Shown here: positions 25,391 through 35,343 of the stretch, in pieces
How positions within the stretch are numbered: the stretch's first letter is position 1
Layout of the letters: each line of letters starts with the position of its first letter
NCBI GenBank assembly: GCA_030604905.1
Contig: JAUVVA010000021.1
Span: 1 to 40,939 of the forward strand
Direction of reading: 5' to 3'
From: Verrucomicrobiota bacterium
GTDB taxonomy: Bacteria > Verrucomicrobiota > Verrucomicrobiia > Opitutales > Opitutaceae
Length of the DNA stretch: 40,939 nucleotides
Notes under the pieces: model-generated
Seen by the model: the letters and a program-made list of their open reading frames with translations, nothing else
Database searches by the model: none
Told to the model about the DNA's origin: nothing
Made by a program: the position numbers and the translations under genes

Positions 25391-27355
25391 ATGCCGTCCC
25401 GCCTTCCCGAACTCCAGGACCGCTCCGGCGCCCTCGTCGAGTCGCACCGCGGCTACGACCCCCGCCTCTGGCTCTTCCACGGCATCATCGTGCTCATGCT
25501 GATCGTGCTCGCCGCGGGCCTCGGCTACCAGCAGCTCGGCCGCGCCGACATCCACCGCGAACGCGAGACCGTGCAAAGCCAGCGCCGCGTCGTCGTTCCC
25601 GGCCCCCGCGGCAACATCTTCGACCGCGAGGGCCGCCTCCTCGTCGGCAACCGCCCCCGCTTCGCCGTCACCCTCAACCTCGACGAGCTCCGCTCCGAGT
25701 TTCGCCGCGAGTTCCTCCGCATCCGCCGCAATTACCGCGAGAGCGGCGACCAGGACATCCCCACCGCCGCCCAGCTCGACCGCATCGCCCGCGTCGCCGT
25801 CGTCCAGCGCCACCTCCACGTCGTCAACCGCATCCTGGGCGCCCAGCATCGAGTCGACGAGGCCAAGCTCGAGCGCCACTACCGCCAGTCTCGCATCCTC
25901 CCCTTCCTCCTCTTGGAAGACCTCTCCGCCGCCGACTACGCCAAGCTGCTCGAACAGCTCCCCGTCCGCTCGCCCCTCCAGGTCTACACCTCCAGCACGC
26001 GCTTCTACCCCCACGGCCGCCTCGCCGCCCACGTGCTCGGCTACACCGCCGCCGACGACAACATCGAGGTCGACGAGAGCATGCCCGGCGCCGAGCTCAC
26101 CACCTTCCGCATGCGCGGCTCCGTGGGCCGGAACGGTCTCGAAGCCTCCCTCGACGACCGCCTCCAGGGCATCGCCGGCGGCGCCATCTACCGCGTCGAC
26201 CCCGCCGGCTACCGCCTCCAGCCCCCGCTCGAGAAGCGCCGCCCCGTGCAGGGCGAGGACGTCATCGTCAGCCTCGACCTCGACCTCCAACGCGCCGCCG
26301 ACGCGCAGATGACCGAGATCGGCCTCGCCGGCGCCGCCGTCGCCCTCGACGTGCGCACCGGAGAGGTTCTGGCCCTGGTCAGCAAACCCGACTACGACCT
26401 CAACGCCTTCACCCCGCGGCTCTCCCGGGCCAAGGCCGCCGACATCAACGCCCGCGGCGCCTGGCTCAACCGCGCGACCCAGGGCCTCTACCCGCCCGGC
26501 TCCACCTTCAAGCTCCTCACCGCCATCGCCGGCCTGCGCAGCGGTCACATCGACTCGCACTCCGTTTCCGAGTGCACCGGCACCTACCGCGTCGGCGGCC
26601 GCACCTTCGTCTGCAACAACCACCGCGACCGCGGCCCCATCCCCCTCGCCCAGTCGGTCGCGAAGAGCTGCAACGTCTTCTACTACGAGTTCGGCCTGCG
26701 CACCGGCATCGAGACCATCGCCGCCGAGGCCCGCCGCCACGGCCTGCACCAACCCACCGGCATCGAGCTCCCCCACGAGACGCGCGGCATGCTCGTGCCC
26801 GACCCCGAATGGAAACAACGCCGCCGCGGCGAGCGCTGGTTCCCCGGCGACACCGCCAACGTCTCCATCGGCCAGGGCGACCTCTCGCTCACCCCGCTTC
26901 AGATGGCGGCCTTCACCGCCTCGCTCGCCCGCGGCGAGACCATCACCCGCCCCACCCTGCTCCACAATCCCGAGGCCCCGCGCCAGCGCAGCGAGCCCGA
27001 CGGCCTCACGCCCGCCGAGCGCGCCGCCCTCATCGCCGGCATGGAGGCGGTGACCAACACCGGCACCGGCCGCATCCTCCAAACCCCGCGCTTCCGCGTG
27101 CCCGGCCTACGGCTCGCCGGCAAAACCGGCACCGCCCAAAAACGCACCCCCGAGGGCACGATCAATTTCGCCTGGTTTGTCGGCTTCGTCCCGGTCGAGG
27201 ACCCGCAGGTCGCGGTGGCGGTCATCATCGAGGGTGACACCCCCGGCGAGGACGTCGCCGGCGGCCGCTTCGCCGCGCCCGTGGCCGGAGCCATCTTCAA
27301 AGCCTGGGCCGACAAAGCCGCCCGCCAGGCAAACGAAGGCAAACCCGCCAGGTGA
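25391..27355 (+). CDS. mrdA: Penicillin-binding protein 2 (elongation transpeptidase)
   Basis: A 654-residue class B PBP that cross-links peptidoglycan during elongation. It has an N-terminal membrane anchor (FHGIIVLMLIVLAAGLGY, about 36-53), the dimerisation-domain motif RRVVVPGPRGNIFDREGRLL, the active-site SXXK as S371-TFK, SXN as S426-CN and KTG at 578-580 (AGKTGTA). It follows mreD by 7 bases. rodA, often the next gene, is absent: the following gene points the other way. The coding sequence is intact and has normal length. Confidence 0.95.
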   Translation: MPSRLPELQDRSGALVESHRGYDPRLWLFHGIIVLMLIVLAAGLGYQQLGRADIHRERETVQSQRRVVVPGPRGNIFDREGRLLVGNRPRFAVTLNLDELRSEFRREFLRIRRNYRESGDQDIPTAAQLDRIARVAVVQRHLHVVNRILGAQHRVDEAKLERHYRQSRILPFLLLEDLSAADYAKLLEQLPVRSPLQVYTSSTRFYPHGRLAAHVLGYTAADDNIEVDESMPGAELTTFRMRGSVGRNGLEASLDDRLQGIAGGAIYRVDPAGYRLQPPLEKRRPVQGEDVIVSLDLDLQRAADAQMTEIGLAGAAVALDVRTGEVLALVSKPDYDLNAFTPRLSRAKAADINARGAWLNRATQGLYPPGSTFKLLTAIAGLRSGHIDSHSVSECTGTYRVGGRTFVCNNHRDRGPIPLAQSVAKSCNVFYYEFGLRTGIETIAAEARRHGLHQPTGIELPHETRGMLVPDPEWKQRRRGERWFPGDTANVSIGQGDLSLTPLQMAAFTASLARGETITRPTLLHNPEAPRQRSEPDGLTPAERAALIAGMEAVTNTGTGRILQTPRFRVPGLRLAGKTGTAQKRTPEGTINFAWFVGFVPVEDPQVAVAVIIEGDTPGEDVAGGRFAAPVAGAIFKAWADKAARQANEGKPAR

Positions 27356-27377
27356 CGCGGGCGGCCGCCCGCCCGCG
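27356..27377. terminator. GC hairpin between PBP2 and the convergent NtrC gene
   Basis: CGCGGGC (27356-27362) pairs with GCCCGCG (27371-27377) around an 8-base loop directly after the PBP2 stop; the core GCGGGCGGCCGCCCGC is itself palindromic. It lies between convergent genes and probably ends the mre transcript, though no T run follows. Confidence 0.5.
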
Positions 27378-27433
27378 TATCGGCGCGGTGGATACGAAAA
27401 GGCGCGGCCAGGCGGGCGGCCGGCTTGCGCGGC

Positions 27434-29026
<1,593 letters not shown>

Positions 29027-29125
29027 GGCTGCGCACGCTGCACACGCCATGCCCGCCGGTCAACGTCCCGGAAAACACGCAGTCGCTGGCAAACTCGCTC
29101 CGCCTGCGTTGCTTCCGCCGCGTCC

Positions 29126-29872
29126 ATGCCCGCCGCCGCCACCGCTCCGTCCGCCCAAGCCCCCTCCCTCGCCGTCTCCGCCGTCACCAAGGCCTACGGC
29201 TCCCGCCGCGTCCTCGACGCCGTCTCCTTCACCGTCGCCCCCGGCGAACGCGTCGCCCTCACCGGCCCCTCCGGCTCGGGCAAGACCACCCTGCTCAACT
29301 GCCTCGGCGGCGTCGACCGGCCCGACTCCGGCGAGATCCGCCTCCTCGGCGAGCGCCTCGACAGCCTCTCCGCCGAGGCCCTCAACACCCTGCGGCGCGA
29401 GCGCGTGGGCACCATTTTCCAGTTCTTCCATCTCCTCCCCACCCTCAGCGCCGCGGAAAACATCGAGCTGCCCTTGCAGCTCCTCCACGTCCCGGCCGCC
29501 GAGCGCGCGGCCCGCGTCGACGCCCTGCTCGGGCGCGTCGGCCTGCGCGAGCGCGCCTCCGCCCTCCCCTCCCAGCTCTCCGGCGGCGAACAGCAACGCG
29601 TCGCCATCGCCCGCGCCCTGATCCACCGCCCCGCCCTGCTCCTCGCCGACGAGCCCACCGGCAACCTCGACTCCGCCAACGGCGACACCGTGCTCGCCCT
29701 CCTCCGAGAGCTCACCGACGAGACCCGCACCGCCCTCGTGCTCGTCACCCACAGCGAGGAGGCCGCCGCCATCTGCCAGCGCCGCGTCCGCCTCCGCGAC
29801 GGCCGCGTGGTGGAACCGGAAGGACAGAGCGATAGAGCGAAGGAGGGAGAGTCCAAACCCGCCCAGTCGTAA
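29126..29872 (+). CDS. ABC transporter ATP-binding protein (LolD-like)
   Basis: A 248-residue ATPase with Walker A GPSGSGKTT (47-55), the family segment GTIFQFFHLLPTLSAAENIELP, signature LSGGEQQR (151-158), Walker B LLLADEPTGNLD and the His switch VLVTHS. It belongs to the LolD/MacB group that powers FtsX-type permeases without moving substrate across the membrane directly. The permease gene follows 59 bases later, with a 7-bp repeat array in the gap, and an AttH-like gene comes third: a common three-gene layout. It is divergent from the NtrC gene. Confidence 0.93.
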   Translation: MPAAATAPSAQAPSLAVSAVTKAYGSRRVLDAVSFTVAPGERVALTGPSGSGKTTLLNCLGGVDRPDSGEIRLLGERLDSLSAEALNTLRRERVGTIFQFFHLLPTLSAAENIELPLQLLHVPAAERAARVDALLGRVGLRERASALPSQLSGGEQQRVAIARALIHRPALLLADEPTGNLDSANGDTVLALLRELTDETRTALVLVTHSEEAAAICQRRVRLRDGRVVEPEGQSDRAKEGESKPAQS

Positions 29873-29890
29873 AGCCGCCTGTCTGCCATC

Positions 29891-29921
29891 ATTGGTCATT
29901 GGTCATTGGACATTGGTCATT
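29891..29921 (+). repeat. ATTGGTC tandem heptads before the FtsX permease gene
   Basis: Four units ATTGGTC, ATTGGTC, ATTGGAC, ATTGGTC plus ATT. Bases 29895-29921 are the exact reverse complement of 32576-32602 on the far side of the permease gene, including the variant unit. The array ends 10 bases before the permease ATG. Confidence 0.85.
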
Positions 29922-29931
29922 TCGCCCCGCG

Positions 29932-32580
29932 ATGCTCCTCCTTCTCCGCCGACTGAGCCTGCGTCACGCCCGCCTCGCCCCGGGCCAGACCGCCCTCCTC
30001 GTGCTCATCCTCGCGCTCGGCGTGGCGGTCTTTACCGCCGTGCGCCTCGCCAACCGCGCCGCCGTCTTGTCCTTCACTCACTTCACCGACACGCTCACCG
30101 GCAGCTCCGATTTCATCATCCAGGCCCCGGCCGGCCCCCTGCCCGAGGCGGTCCTGCCCGAGTTGCGTCAAGCCCTCGCCGACCTCGCCGTGCAGATCCA
30201 CCCGGTGGTGGAGAGCAGCGCCGCCGAGCCCGCCGGACCCGAGGCGCCGCGCTTCGGCCGCCGCAGCTTCACGCTGCTCGGCGTTGACCTCGTCGCCGCC
30301 GCCAACCTCGCCGGCCAACAACAAGCCGAAAACCGCTTCTTCGGCGGCGCCGACCCCGCCCCCGGGAGCGCCGAGCCCCAGCTCGGCCCACCCCCGCCCA
30401 CCTTCTTCGATCTCTTCGCCGAGGAGCCGCTCGTGTGGCTGAGCCCCGCCTTCGCCTCCCCGCTTCCCGGCCACCTCGAGTTGATCCTCAACGATCGGCC
30501 GGTCCGCCTGCGCGTCGCCGGCCCGATCCCGCGCCCGCCCGAGGCGCCGCCCGCCCCGGCCAATCTCATCGTCCTCGACCTGCCGCGCCTGCAAGGCCTC
30601 GTCGGCCGCGAAGGCCGCATCGATCGCGTCGAGTTTATCCTCGAGCCCGGCCCCGCCATCGACGAGCGCCGCGCCGCCCTCGCCCGGCGCCTCGAGCAAC
30701 TCGCCCTCGCCTCCGCCGAATCCGGCTCCCCGCGCTGGTTCGTCACCACCCCGGGCGCCCGTCGCGAGACCGCCGCGACCATGACCGCCGCCTTCCGGCT
30801 CAATCTCACCGTCCTCTCGCTCATCGCCCTGCTCGTCGGGCTCTACCTCGTTTTCCAGGCGCTCGACGGCGCCGTCGTCCGGCGCCGCGCCGAGATCGCC
30901 ATTCTCCGCTCCCTCGGGGTCGACGCCGCGACCATCCGCCGCGCCTGGCTCGCCGAGGCCGCCCTGCTCGGCCTCGCCGGCTCCGTGCTCGGACTCCTGC
31001 TCGGCTGGGCCGGCGCGCAATTCGCCGTGCGCGCCGTCGGCCAGACGGTCAACGCCCTCTACTTCTCGACCAGTGTCGCGGCCGCCCACCCCAGCCTCGG
31101 CGAAGCCCTCCTCGGCCTCGCCGCCGGCCTGCTCGCCAGCCTCGTGGCCGGCTGGGCCCCGGCCCGCGCCGCCGCCGCCACCCCGCCCGCCCAGGTGCTC
31201 GTGCGCTCCGCCCCCGGCGCCATCGGCGGCCCTTGGCTGCGCAGCCCGGCGCTCGCCCTCGGGGCGCTCGCCCTCGGCCTCCTGCTCTCCCGCCTGCCGC
31301 CGCTCGACCTGGGCGGCGGCGCCCGCTTCCCGCTGGCCGGGCATCTCGCCGCCTTTTGCGGCATCCTCGGCGGCGGCGTGCTCGCCTCGCTCGCCCTGCC
31401 CGCCCTCGGGCGCGCCCTGCGCCCGCTCGCGGCGCGCTCCGCCCCGTGGAGGGTCGCGCTCGGCCACGTCGCCCGACCCACCGGCCGCCATCGCCTCGCC
31501 GCCGCCGCGCTGGTCTGCGCCATCGGCATGGCCGCCGGCATGGCGATCCTCGTCGCCAGCTTCGAGCGCTCCGTGCGCGGCTGGATAAACTCCAGCCTCC
31601 AGGCCGACCTCTATGTCTCCAGCCTCGGCGCCCAGTCCGCCGGCTCCGACAACCGCCTCTCGCCCGAGACCTGGCGCGCCCTCGCCGCCCACCCCGCCGT
31701 CGCCCGCGCCTCCGTCTTCACCGCCCACCCGCTCGTGCTCGACGGCCTGCCCACCACGCTCGGTGGCGGAGACCTCGCGGCCCAGGCCGCGCGCGGCGGC
31801 TTTCTCTGGATCGGCCCGCCCCCGCCGCCCGAGGCGCTCGACCCCGCGCGCAACGAGGGCCTCGCCCTCGCCAGCGAGAGCTTCGCCGGGCGCTTCCGTA
31901 TCCGCCGCGGGGATACGCTCGGCGTGCCCACGCCCTCCGGGCCCCGCACCCTGCGCATCGTCGCCCTCTACGCCGACTACGGCAACGAGCGCGGCACCCT
32001 CCTCGTCGACCGCGTCCACACCACGCGCTGGTTTGCCGACGACCACGCCACCAGCCTCGCGCTCGACCTCACGCCGGAGGCCGACGCCGACTCGGTGCGC
32101 GCCGCCCTGCTGGAGGGGTTTCCCGGCCTGGCCGTCTTCACCAACTCCGGCCTCCGCGCCGAGGTGCTGCGCATCTTTCGCCAGACCTTTTCCATCACCT
32201 ACGCGCTGAAGTTCATCGGCCTCGCCGTGGCGGTCGGCGGCCTCGCGCTCAGCCTCGCCAGCGTGCTTCTCGACCGCCGTGACGAACTGACCACGCTGCG
32301 CGCCCTCGGCTTTCGCCCCACCGAGATCGCCCGCGCCACCGCCCTCGAAGGCGCCGCGCTCGCCCTCTGCGCCACCGCGACCGGCCTCGCCCTCAGCCTC
32401 GCCCTCGGTTGGCTGCTCATCCACGTGATCAACAAACAGAGCTTCGGCTGGACCCTCGCCTTCTCGGTTCCCGTCGCGCAGCTCGCCACCCTCGCCGCCC
32501 TCGTCGTCGGCACCGGCGCCCTCGTCAGCCACCTCGTCGGCCGCTGGGCCACGAGCCTGCCGGCGGACCGGCAGGAATGA
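29932..32580 (+). CDS. FtsX-family ABC transporter permease (double FtsX domain)
   Basis: An 882-residue inner-membrane protein. It begins with a membrane segment (QTALLVLILALGVAVFTAVRLANRA), followed by a large periplasmic domain and three membrane segments of a first FtsX domain (LNLTVLSLIALLVGLYLVFQAL, AALLGLAGSVLGLLLGWAGA, LLGLAAGLLASLVAGW). A central hydrophobic pair, a second periplasmic domain and a second FtsX domain (ITYALKFIGLAVAVGGLALSLASVLLDRRDELTTLRALG) complete it. Such permeases act on lipids, lipoproteins or peptides in the envelope. The start is ATG 29932; an upstream TTG frame would translate the heptad repeats. The stop codon lies inside the distal heptad array. Confidence 0.9.
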   Translation: MLLLLRRLSLRHARLAPGQTALLVLILALGVAVFTAVRLANRAAVLSFTHFTDTLTGSSDFIIQAPAGPLPEAVLPELRQALADLAVQIHPVVESSAAEPAGPEAPRFGRRSFTLLGVDLVAAANLAGQQQAENRFFGGADPAPGSAEPQLGPPPPTFFDLFAEEPLVWLSPAFASPLPGHLELILNDRPVRLRVAGPIPRPPEAPPAPANLIVLDLPRLQGLVGREGRIDRVEFILEPGPAIDERRAALARRLEQLALASAESGSPRWFVTTPGARRETAATMTAAFRLNLTVLSLIALLVGLYLVFQALDGAVVRRRAEIAILRSLGVDAATIRRAWLAEAALLGLAGSVLGLLLGWAGAQFAVRAVGQTVNALYFSTSVAAAHPSLGEALLGLAAGLLASLVAGWAPARAAAATPPAQVLVRSAPGAIGGPWLRSPALALGALALGLLLSRLPPLDLGGGARFPLAGHLAAFCGILGGGVLASLALPALGRALRPLAARSAPWRVALGHVARPTGRHRLAAAALVCAIGMAAGMAILVASFERSVRGWINSSLQADLYVSSLGAQSAGSDNRLSPETWRALAAHPAVARASVFTAHPLVLDGLPTTLGGGDLAAQAARGGFLWIGPPPPPEALDPARNEGLALASESFAGRFRIRRGDTLGVPTPSGPRTLRIVALYADYGNERGTLLVDRVHTTRWFADDHATSLALDLTPEADADSVRAALLEGFPGLAVFTNSGLRAEVLRIFRQTFSITYALKFIGLAVAVGGLALSLASVLLDRRDELTTLRALGFRPTEIARATALEGAALALCATATGLALSLALGWLLIHVINKQSFGWTLAFSVPVAQLATLAALVVGTGALVSHLVGRWATSLPADRQE

Positions 32581-32604
32581 CCAATGTCCAATGACCAATG
32601 ACAT
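32576..32604 (+). repeat. Inverted GACCAAT heptads after the FtsX permease gene
   Basis: Four units ATGACCA, ATGTCCA, ATGACCA, ATGACAT overlapping both the permease stop codon and the start of the next gene. Bases 32576-32602 form a perfect 27-base inverted repeat with 29895-29921. Several ATG triplets occur in the array because of its sequence. Confidence 0.85.
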
Positions 32605-33754
32605 GAGCGCTCCATTACGCCGCCTCCTTTCCGTTTTTTGCGCTCTTTGCGTTTTTTGCGGCCAATCCCTCCGCTCCTCGGAAGTTCCACTTCTTACCGC
32701 CGACGGCTTTCGCGTGCCGCAGCCGGGGCGGGAGTTTGTCTTCCCGCGCGACCACGGCTCGCACCCCGACTACCGCATCGAGTGGTGGTATCTCACCGGG
32801 CACCTCTTCACCGAGGAGCCGCGCCCTCGCCGCTTCGGGTTCCAGGCCACCTTCTTCCGCTCCGCCTCGCCGCTCGAGGCCGCCGCGCGCCCCGCGCCGG
32901 CCGCCTTTGGCCACGACCAGATCTACCTCGCCCACATGGCGCTGGTCGACATCGGGACCGGCCGCTTCATCTACCAGGAACGCCTCAACCGCGCCGGCTG
33001 GGACGCCGCCGCCTCCACCGAGACCCTCGACCTGCGCAACGGCGACTGGTCGCTCCGCTTCCTCGATCCCGCCGCCGAGCGCATGGAGCTGCGCGGGGGA
33101 GTGCGCGCCGAGGCCCGCTTCACCCTCGCGCTCTCGCCCCTCAAGCCCCGCGTCCTCTTCGGCGAGGCCGGCTATTCGCGCAAGGGCGCCTCGCCCACCG
33201 CCGCCAGCCACTACATCACCTTCACCCGCCTCGAGGTCTCCGGGGAACTCGTCCTCGGCGCCGCTCCGCCGGTGCGGGTGGGCGGCCTCGCCTGGATGGA
33301 CCACGAGTTTGGCAGCAGCAAACTCGACGAGGACCAGGTCGGCTGGGACTGGCTGAGCGCCCAGCTGCACGACGGGCGCGAGATCATGTTCTACGCGCTG
33401 CGCCGGCGCGACGGCTCCATCGACCCCGTCTCCACCCTCACCTGGATCGACCGCGAGGGCCGCACCGCGACCGCGCCCTGGCGCTGGGAGCCGCTCACCT
33501 TCTGGCGCAGCCCGCGCACCGGAGCCGTCTACCCGCAGCGTATCCGCCTCACGACTACCGATCCCGCGAGCGGCGCCGAGGCGGTCTTCCTCGTCGAGCC
33601 CTTCCACGCCGCCCAGGAGCTGCTCGGCGAGGTCGGCGGCGTCACCTACTGGGAGGGCGCCTGCCGCATCCTCTCGGCCGACGGCCGCACCGAGCTGGGC
33701 TCCGCCTACATGGAGCTGACCGGCTACGACCGGCCCGTGGACGTAGTCCGCTAA
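32603..33754 (+). CDS. AttH/CrtC-like secreted lipocalin-fold protein
   Basis: A 383-residue protein with a signal peptide (MSAPLRRLLSVFCALCVFCG). Its mature part has the AttH / carotenoid 1,2-hydratase-like pattern: FPRDHGSHPDYRIEWWYLTGHL near the start, FGFQATFFR, IYLAHMALVDI, and GLAWMDHEFGSSKL...GWDWLSAQLHDGREIMFYALRR. These proteins often follow a LolD ATPase and an FtsX permease and are described as predicted secreted hydrolases or lipid-binding proteins; the activity is not established. The signal peptide is encoded by three imperfect 9-base repeats. ATG 32603 is chosen over 32591, which would translate the repeat. Confidence 0.85.
   Translation: MSAPLRRLLSVFCALCVFCGQSLRSSEVPLLTADGFRVPQPGREFVFPRDHGSHPDYRIEWWYLTGHLFTEEPRPRRFGFQATFFRSASPLEAAARPAPAAFGHDQIYLAHMALVDIGTGRFIYQERLNRAGWDAAASTETLDLRNGDWSLRFLDPAAERMELRGGVRAEARFTLALSPLKPRVLFGEAGYSRKGASPTAASHYITFTRLEVSGELVLGAAPPVRVGGLAWMDHEFGSSKLDEDQVGWDWLSAQLHDGREIMFYALRRRDGSIDPVSTLTWIDREGRTATAPWRWEPLTFWRSPRTGAVYPQRIRLTTTDPASGAEAVFLVEPFHAAQELLGEVGGVTYWEGACRILSADGRTELGSAYMELTGYDRPVDVVR
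32635..32661 (+). repeat. Three 9-bp tandem repeats inside the AttH signal-peptide codons
   Basis: TTTTTGCGC, TCTTTGCGT, TTTTTGCGG: three 9-base units sharing TTTGCG. Being a multiple of three, they encode the repeating VFCALCVFC of the signal peptide. A similar pair (TCTTTGCGC, TTTTTGTGG) lies in non-coding DNA at 20063-20080. Confidence 0.6.
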
Positions 33755-33831
33755 ACCGCCGGAGAGAAACCCGCGCGCCGCCGCGCTTCGCCGTTGCCGC
33801 CACGCCCCGCGGCGCGCCAGCCTCGGAGCTT

Positions 33832-35202
33832 ATGGCGCTCGTCTCCCTCAATCCCGCCACCGGCAAGGTCATCGCCCGCCACCGCGCCCACACCAAACGC
33901 GAAGTCGAGGCGCGAGTCGCCGCCGCCCACGGAGCCGCCGCCACCTGGCGCGCCACGCCGCCTGTCGCCCGGGCCCGGCACCTGCGCGCCTTCGCGGCCG
34001 CGCTCCACGCCGGGCGCTCCGCCCTCGCCGCGCTCGTCACCGCCGAGATGGGCAAGCCCCTCGCCGATTCGCTCGCCGAGATCGCCAAGTGCCGCGACGG
34101 GCTCCTCCACTACGCGCGCCACGGAGCCTCCTTTCTCAAGCCCGAGATCCCGCCCGCCGCCCCGCGCGGCGTCTCCGTGCTCTCCGAGCCCCTCGGCGTG
34201 ATCCTCGCGATCATGCCCTGGAACTACCCGCTCTGGCAGGTGATCCGCGCCGCCGCCCCCGCCCTCATCGCCGGCAACGTCCTCCTCCTCAAACACGCCT
34301 CCAACGTCACCGGCTCCGCCCTCGCCCTCTGCGAGATCGCCCGCCGCGCCGGCCTGCCCGCGGGGGTGCTCGACTGCGTGCTCATCCCCGGCGGCGCGGG
34401 TCTCGAACCGCTCATCGCCGATCCGCGCGTGCGCGGGGTCACCCTCACCGGCAGCACCGCCGCCGGCCGCCGCGTCGCCGCCCTCAGCGGGGCCGCGCTC
34501 AAACCCTTCGTCGGCGAACTCGGCGGCAGCGATCCCTACCTGATCTTCCCCGACGCCGATCTGCCCGCCGCCGCCGAGGCCTGCGCCGCCGCCCGCCTCG
34601 TCAACAACGGCCAGAGCTGCGTCGCCGCGAAGCGCTTCATCGTGCACGCCCGCGTCGCCGACGAGTTCATCCGCCTGCTCGCCGTCGCCATGGCCGCCCA
34701 CCGGGTCGGCGATCCGCTCGCGCCCGACACCCGCCTCGGCCCCCTCGCCCGCGCCGACCTGCGCGAGGAACTGCATGCCCAGGTGATCAACTCGGTCCGC
34801 CGCGGCGCCCGCCAGGTGATGGGCGGCGAACTGCCCGAGTGCCCGGGCTTTTTCTATCCCCCCACCCTGCTAGCCGATGTCGCCCCGGGCATGCCCGCCG
34901 CCGACGAGGAGCTTTTCGGCCCGGTGGCCGCCGTCGAGATCGCCCGCGATGTCGACGCGATGTTCACCGCCGCCAACCGCAGCGTCTACGGCCTCGGCGG
35001 CGCGATCTTCACCCGCGACCTTCGCCGCGCGCGCGCCGACTACGTGCCCCGCCTCCAGGCCGGCATGGTCTTCGTCAACCACGCCGTGCGCTCGCACGTC
35101 GCCGTGCCCTTCGGCGGCAGCAAGGCCTCCGGCCTCGGCCGCGAGCTGGGCCGCCCCGGCGTGCTCGCCTTCACCAATCCCAAGACCATCTGGGTGGCCT
35201 GA
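33832..35202 (+). CDS. NAD(P)-dependent aldehyde dehydrogenase (succinate-semialdehyde dehydrogenase-like)
   Basis: A 456-residue aldehyde dehydrogenase. It shows MPWNYPLWQVIRAAAPALIAGNVLLLKHAS (cofactor site), GSTAAGRRV, the catalytic Glu229 in GELGGSDPYL and the nucleophile Cys263 in NNGQSCVAAKR, then the late ELFGPV and FGGSKASGLGRELG. The start SLNPATGKVIARH and compact length fit the succinate-semialdehyde dehydrogenase (GabD/Sad) group, which oxidises short semialdehydes to acids; the substrate is inferred. The LKHAS motif keeps the cofactor-binding Lys. It starts 77 bases after the AttH gene, perhaps in the same transcript. Confidence 0.92.
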   Translation: MALVSLNPATGKVIARHRAHTKREVEARVAAAHGAAATWRATPPVARARHLRAFAAALHAGRSALAALVTAEMGKPLADSLAEIAKCRDGLLHYARHGASFLKPEIPPAAPRGVSVLSEPLGVILAIMPWNYPLWQVIRAAAPALIAGNVLLLKHASNVTGSALALCEIARRAGLPAGVLDCVLIPGGAGLEPLIADPRVRGVTLTGSTAAGRRVAALSGAALKPFVGELGGSDPYLIFPDADLPAAAEACAAARLVNNGQSCVAAKRFIVHARVADEFIRLLAVAMAAHRVGDPLAPDTRLGPLARADLREELHAQVINSVRRGARQVMGGELPECPGFFYPPTLLADVAPGMPAADEELFGPVAAVEIARDVDAMFTAANRSVYGLGGAIFTRDLRRARADYVPRLQAGMVFVNHAVRSHVAVPFGGSKASGLGRELGRPGVLAFTNPKTIWVA

Positions 35203-35305
35203 GCGCCCGGAGCGGGCTTTCCCCACGGCGGACTTCCGACCGCTTCCCGGAATCGCCCGGCGACGCGTGACAAGCGCGTGTCGCGCCGCATTATTCTCGT
35301 CTTCG

Positions 35306-35335
35306 GCGCACCTTCCCGGTGCGCTCTTCTTTTCC
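35306..35335 (+). terminator. Terminator or attenuator just before ppk
   Basis: GCGCACC (35306-35312) and GGTGCGC (35318-35324) pair perfectly around TTCCC and are followed by the T-rich TCTTCTTTTCC. It lies about 105 bases after the aldehyde dehydrogenase stop and ends 9 bases before the ppk ATG. It is either the terminator of the upstream unit or an attenuator in the ppk leader. Confidence 0.5.
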
Positions 35336-35343
35336 GCAACTCG

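Noticed and set aside
29917-32604. An 895-codon open reading frame on the minus strand, antisense to the FtsX permease gene.
   Set aside because: Its translation is Gly/Glu/Ala-rich without motifs, while the plus strand shows membrane segments and FtsX domains.
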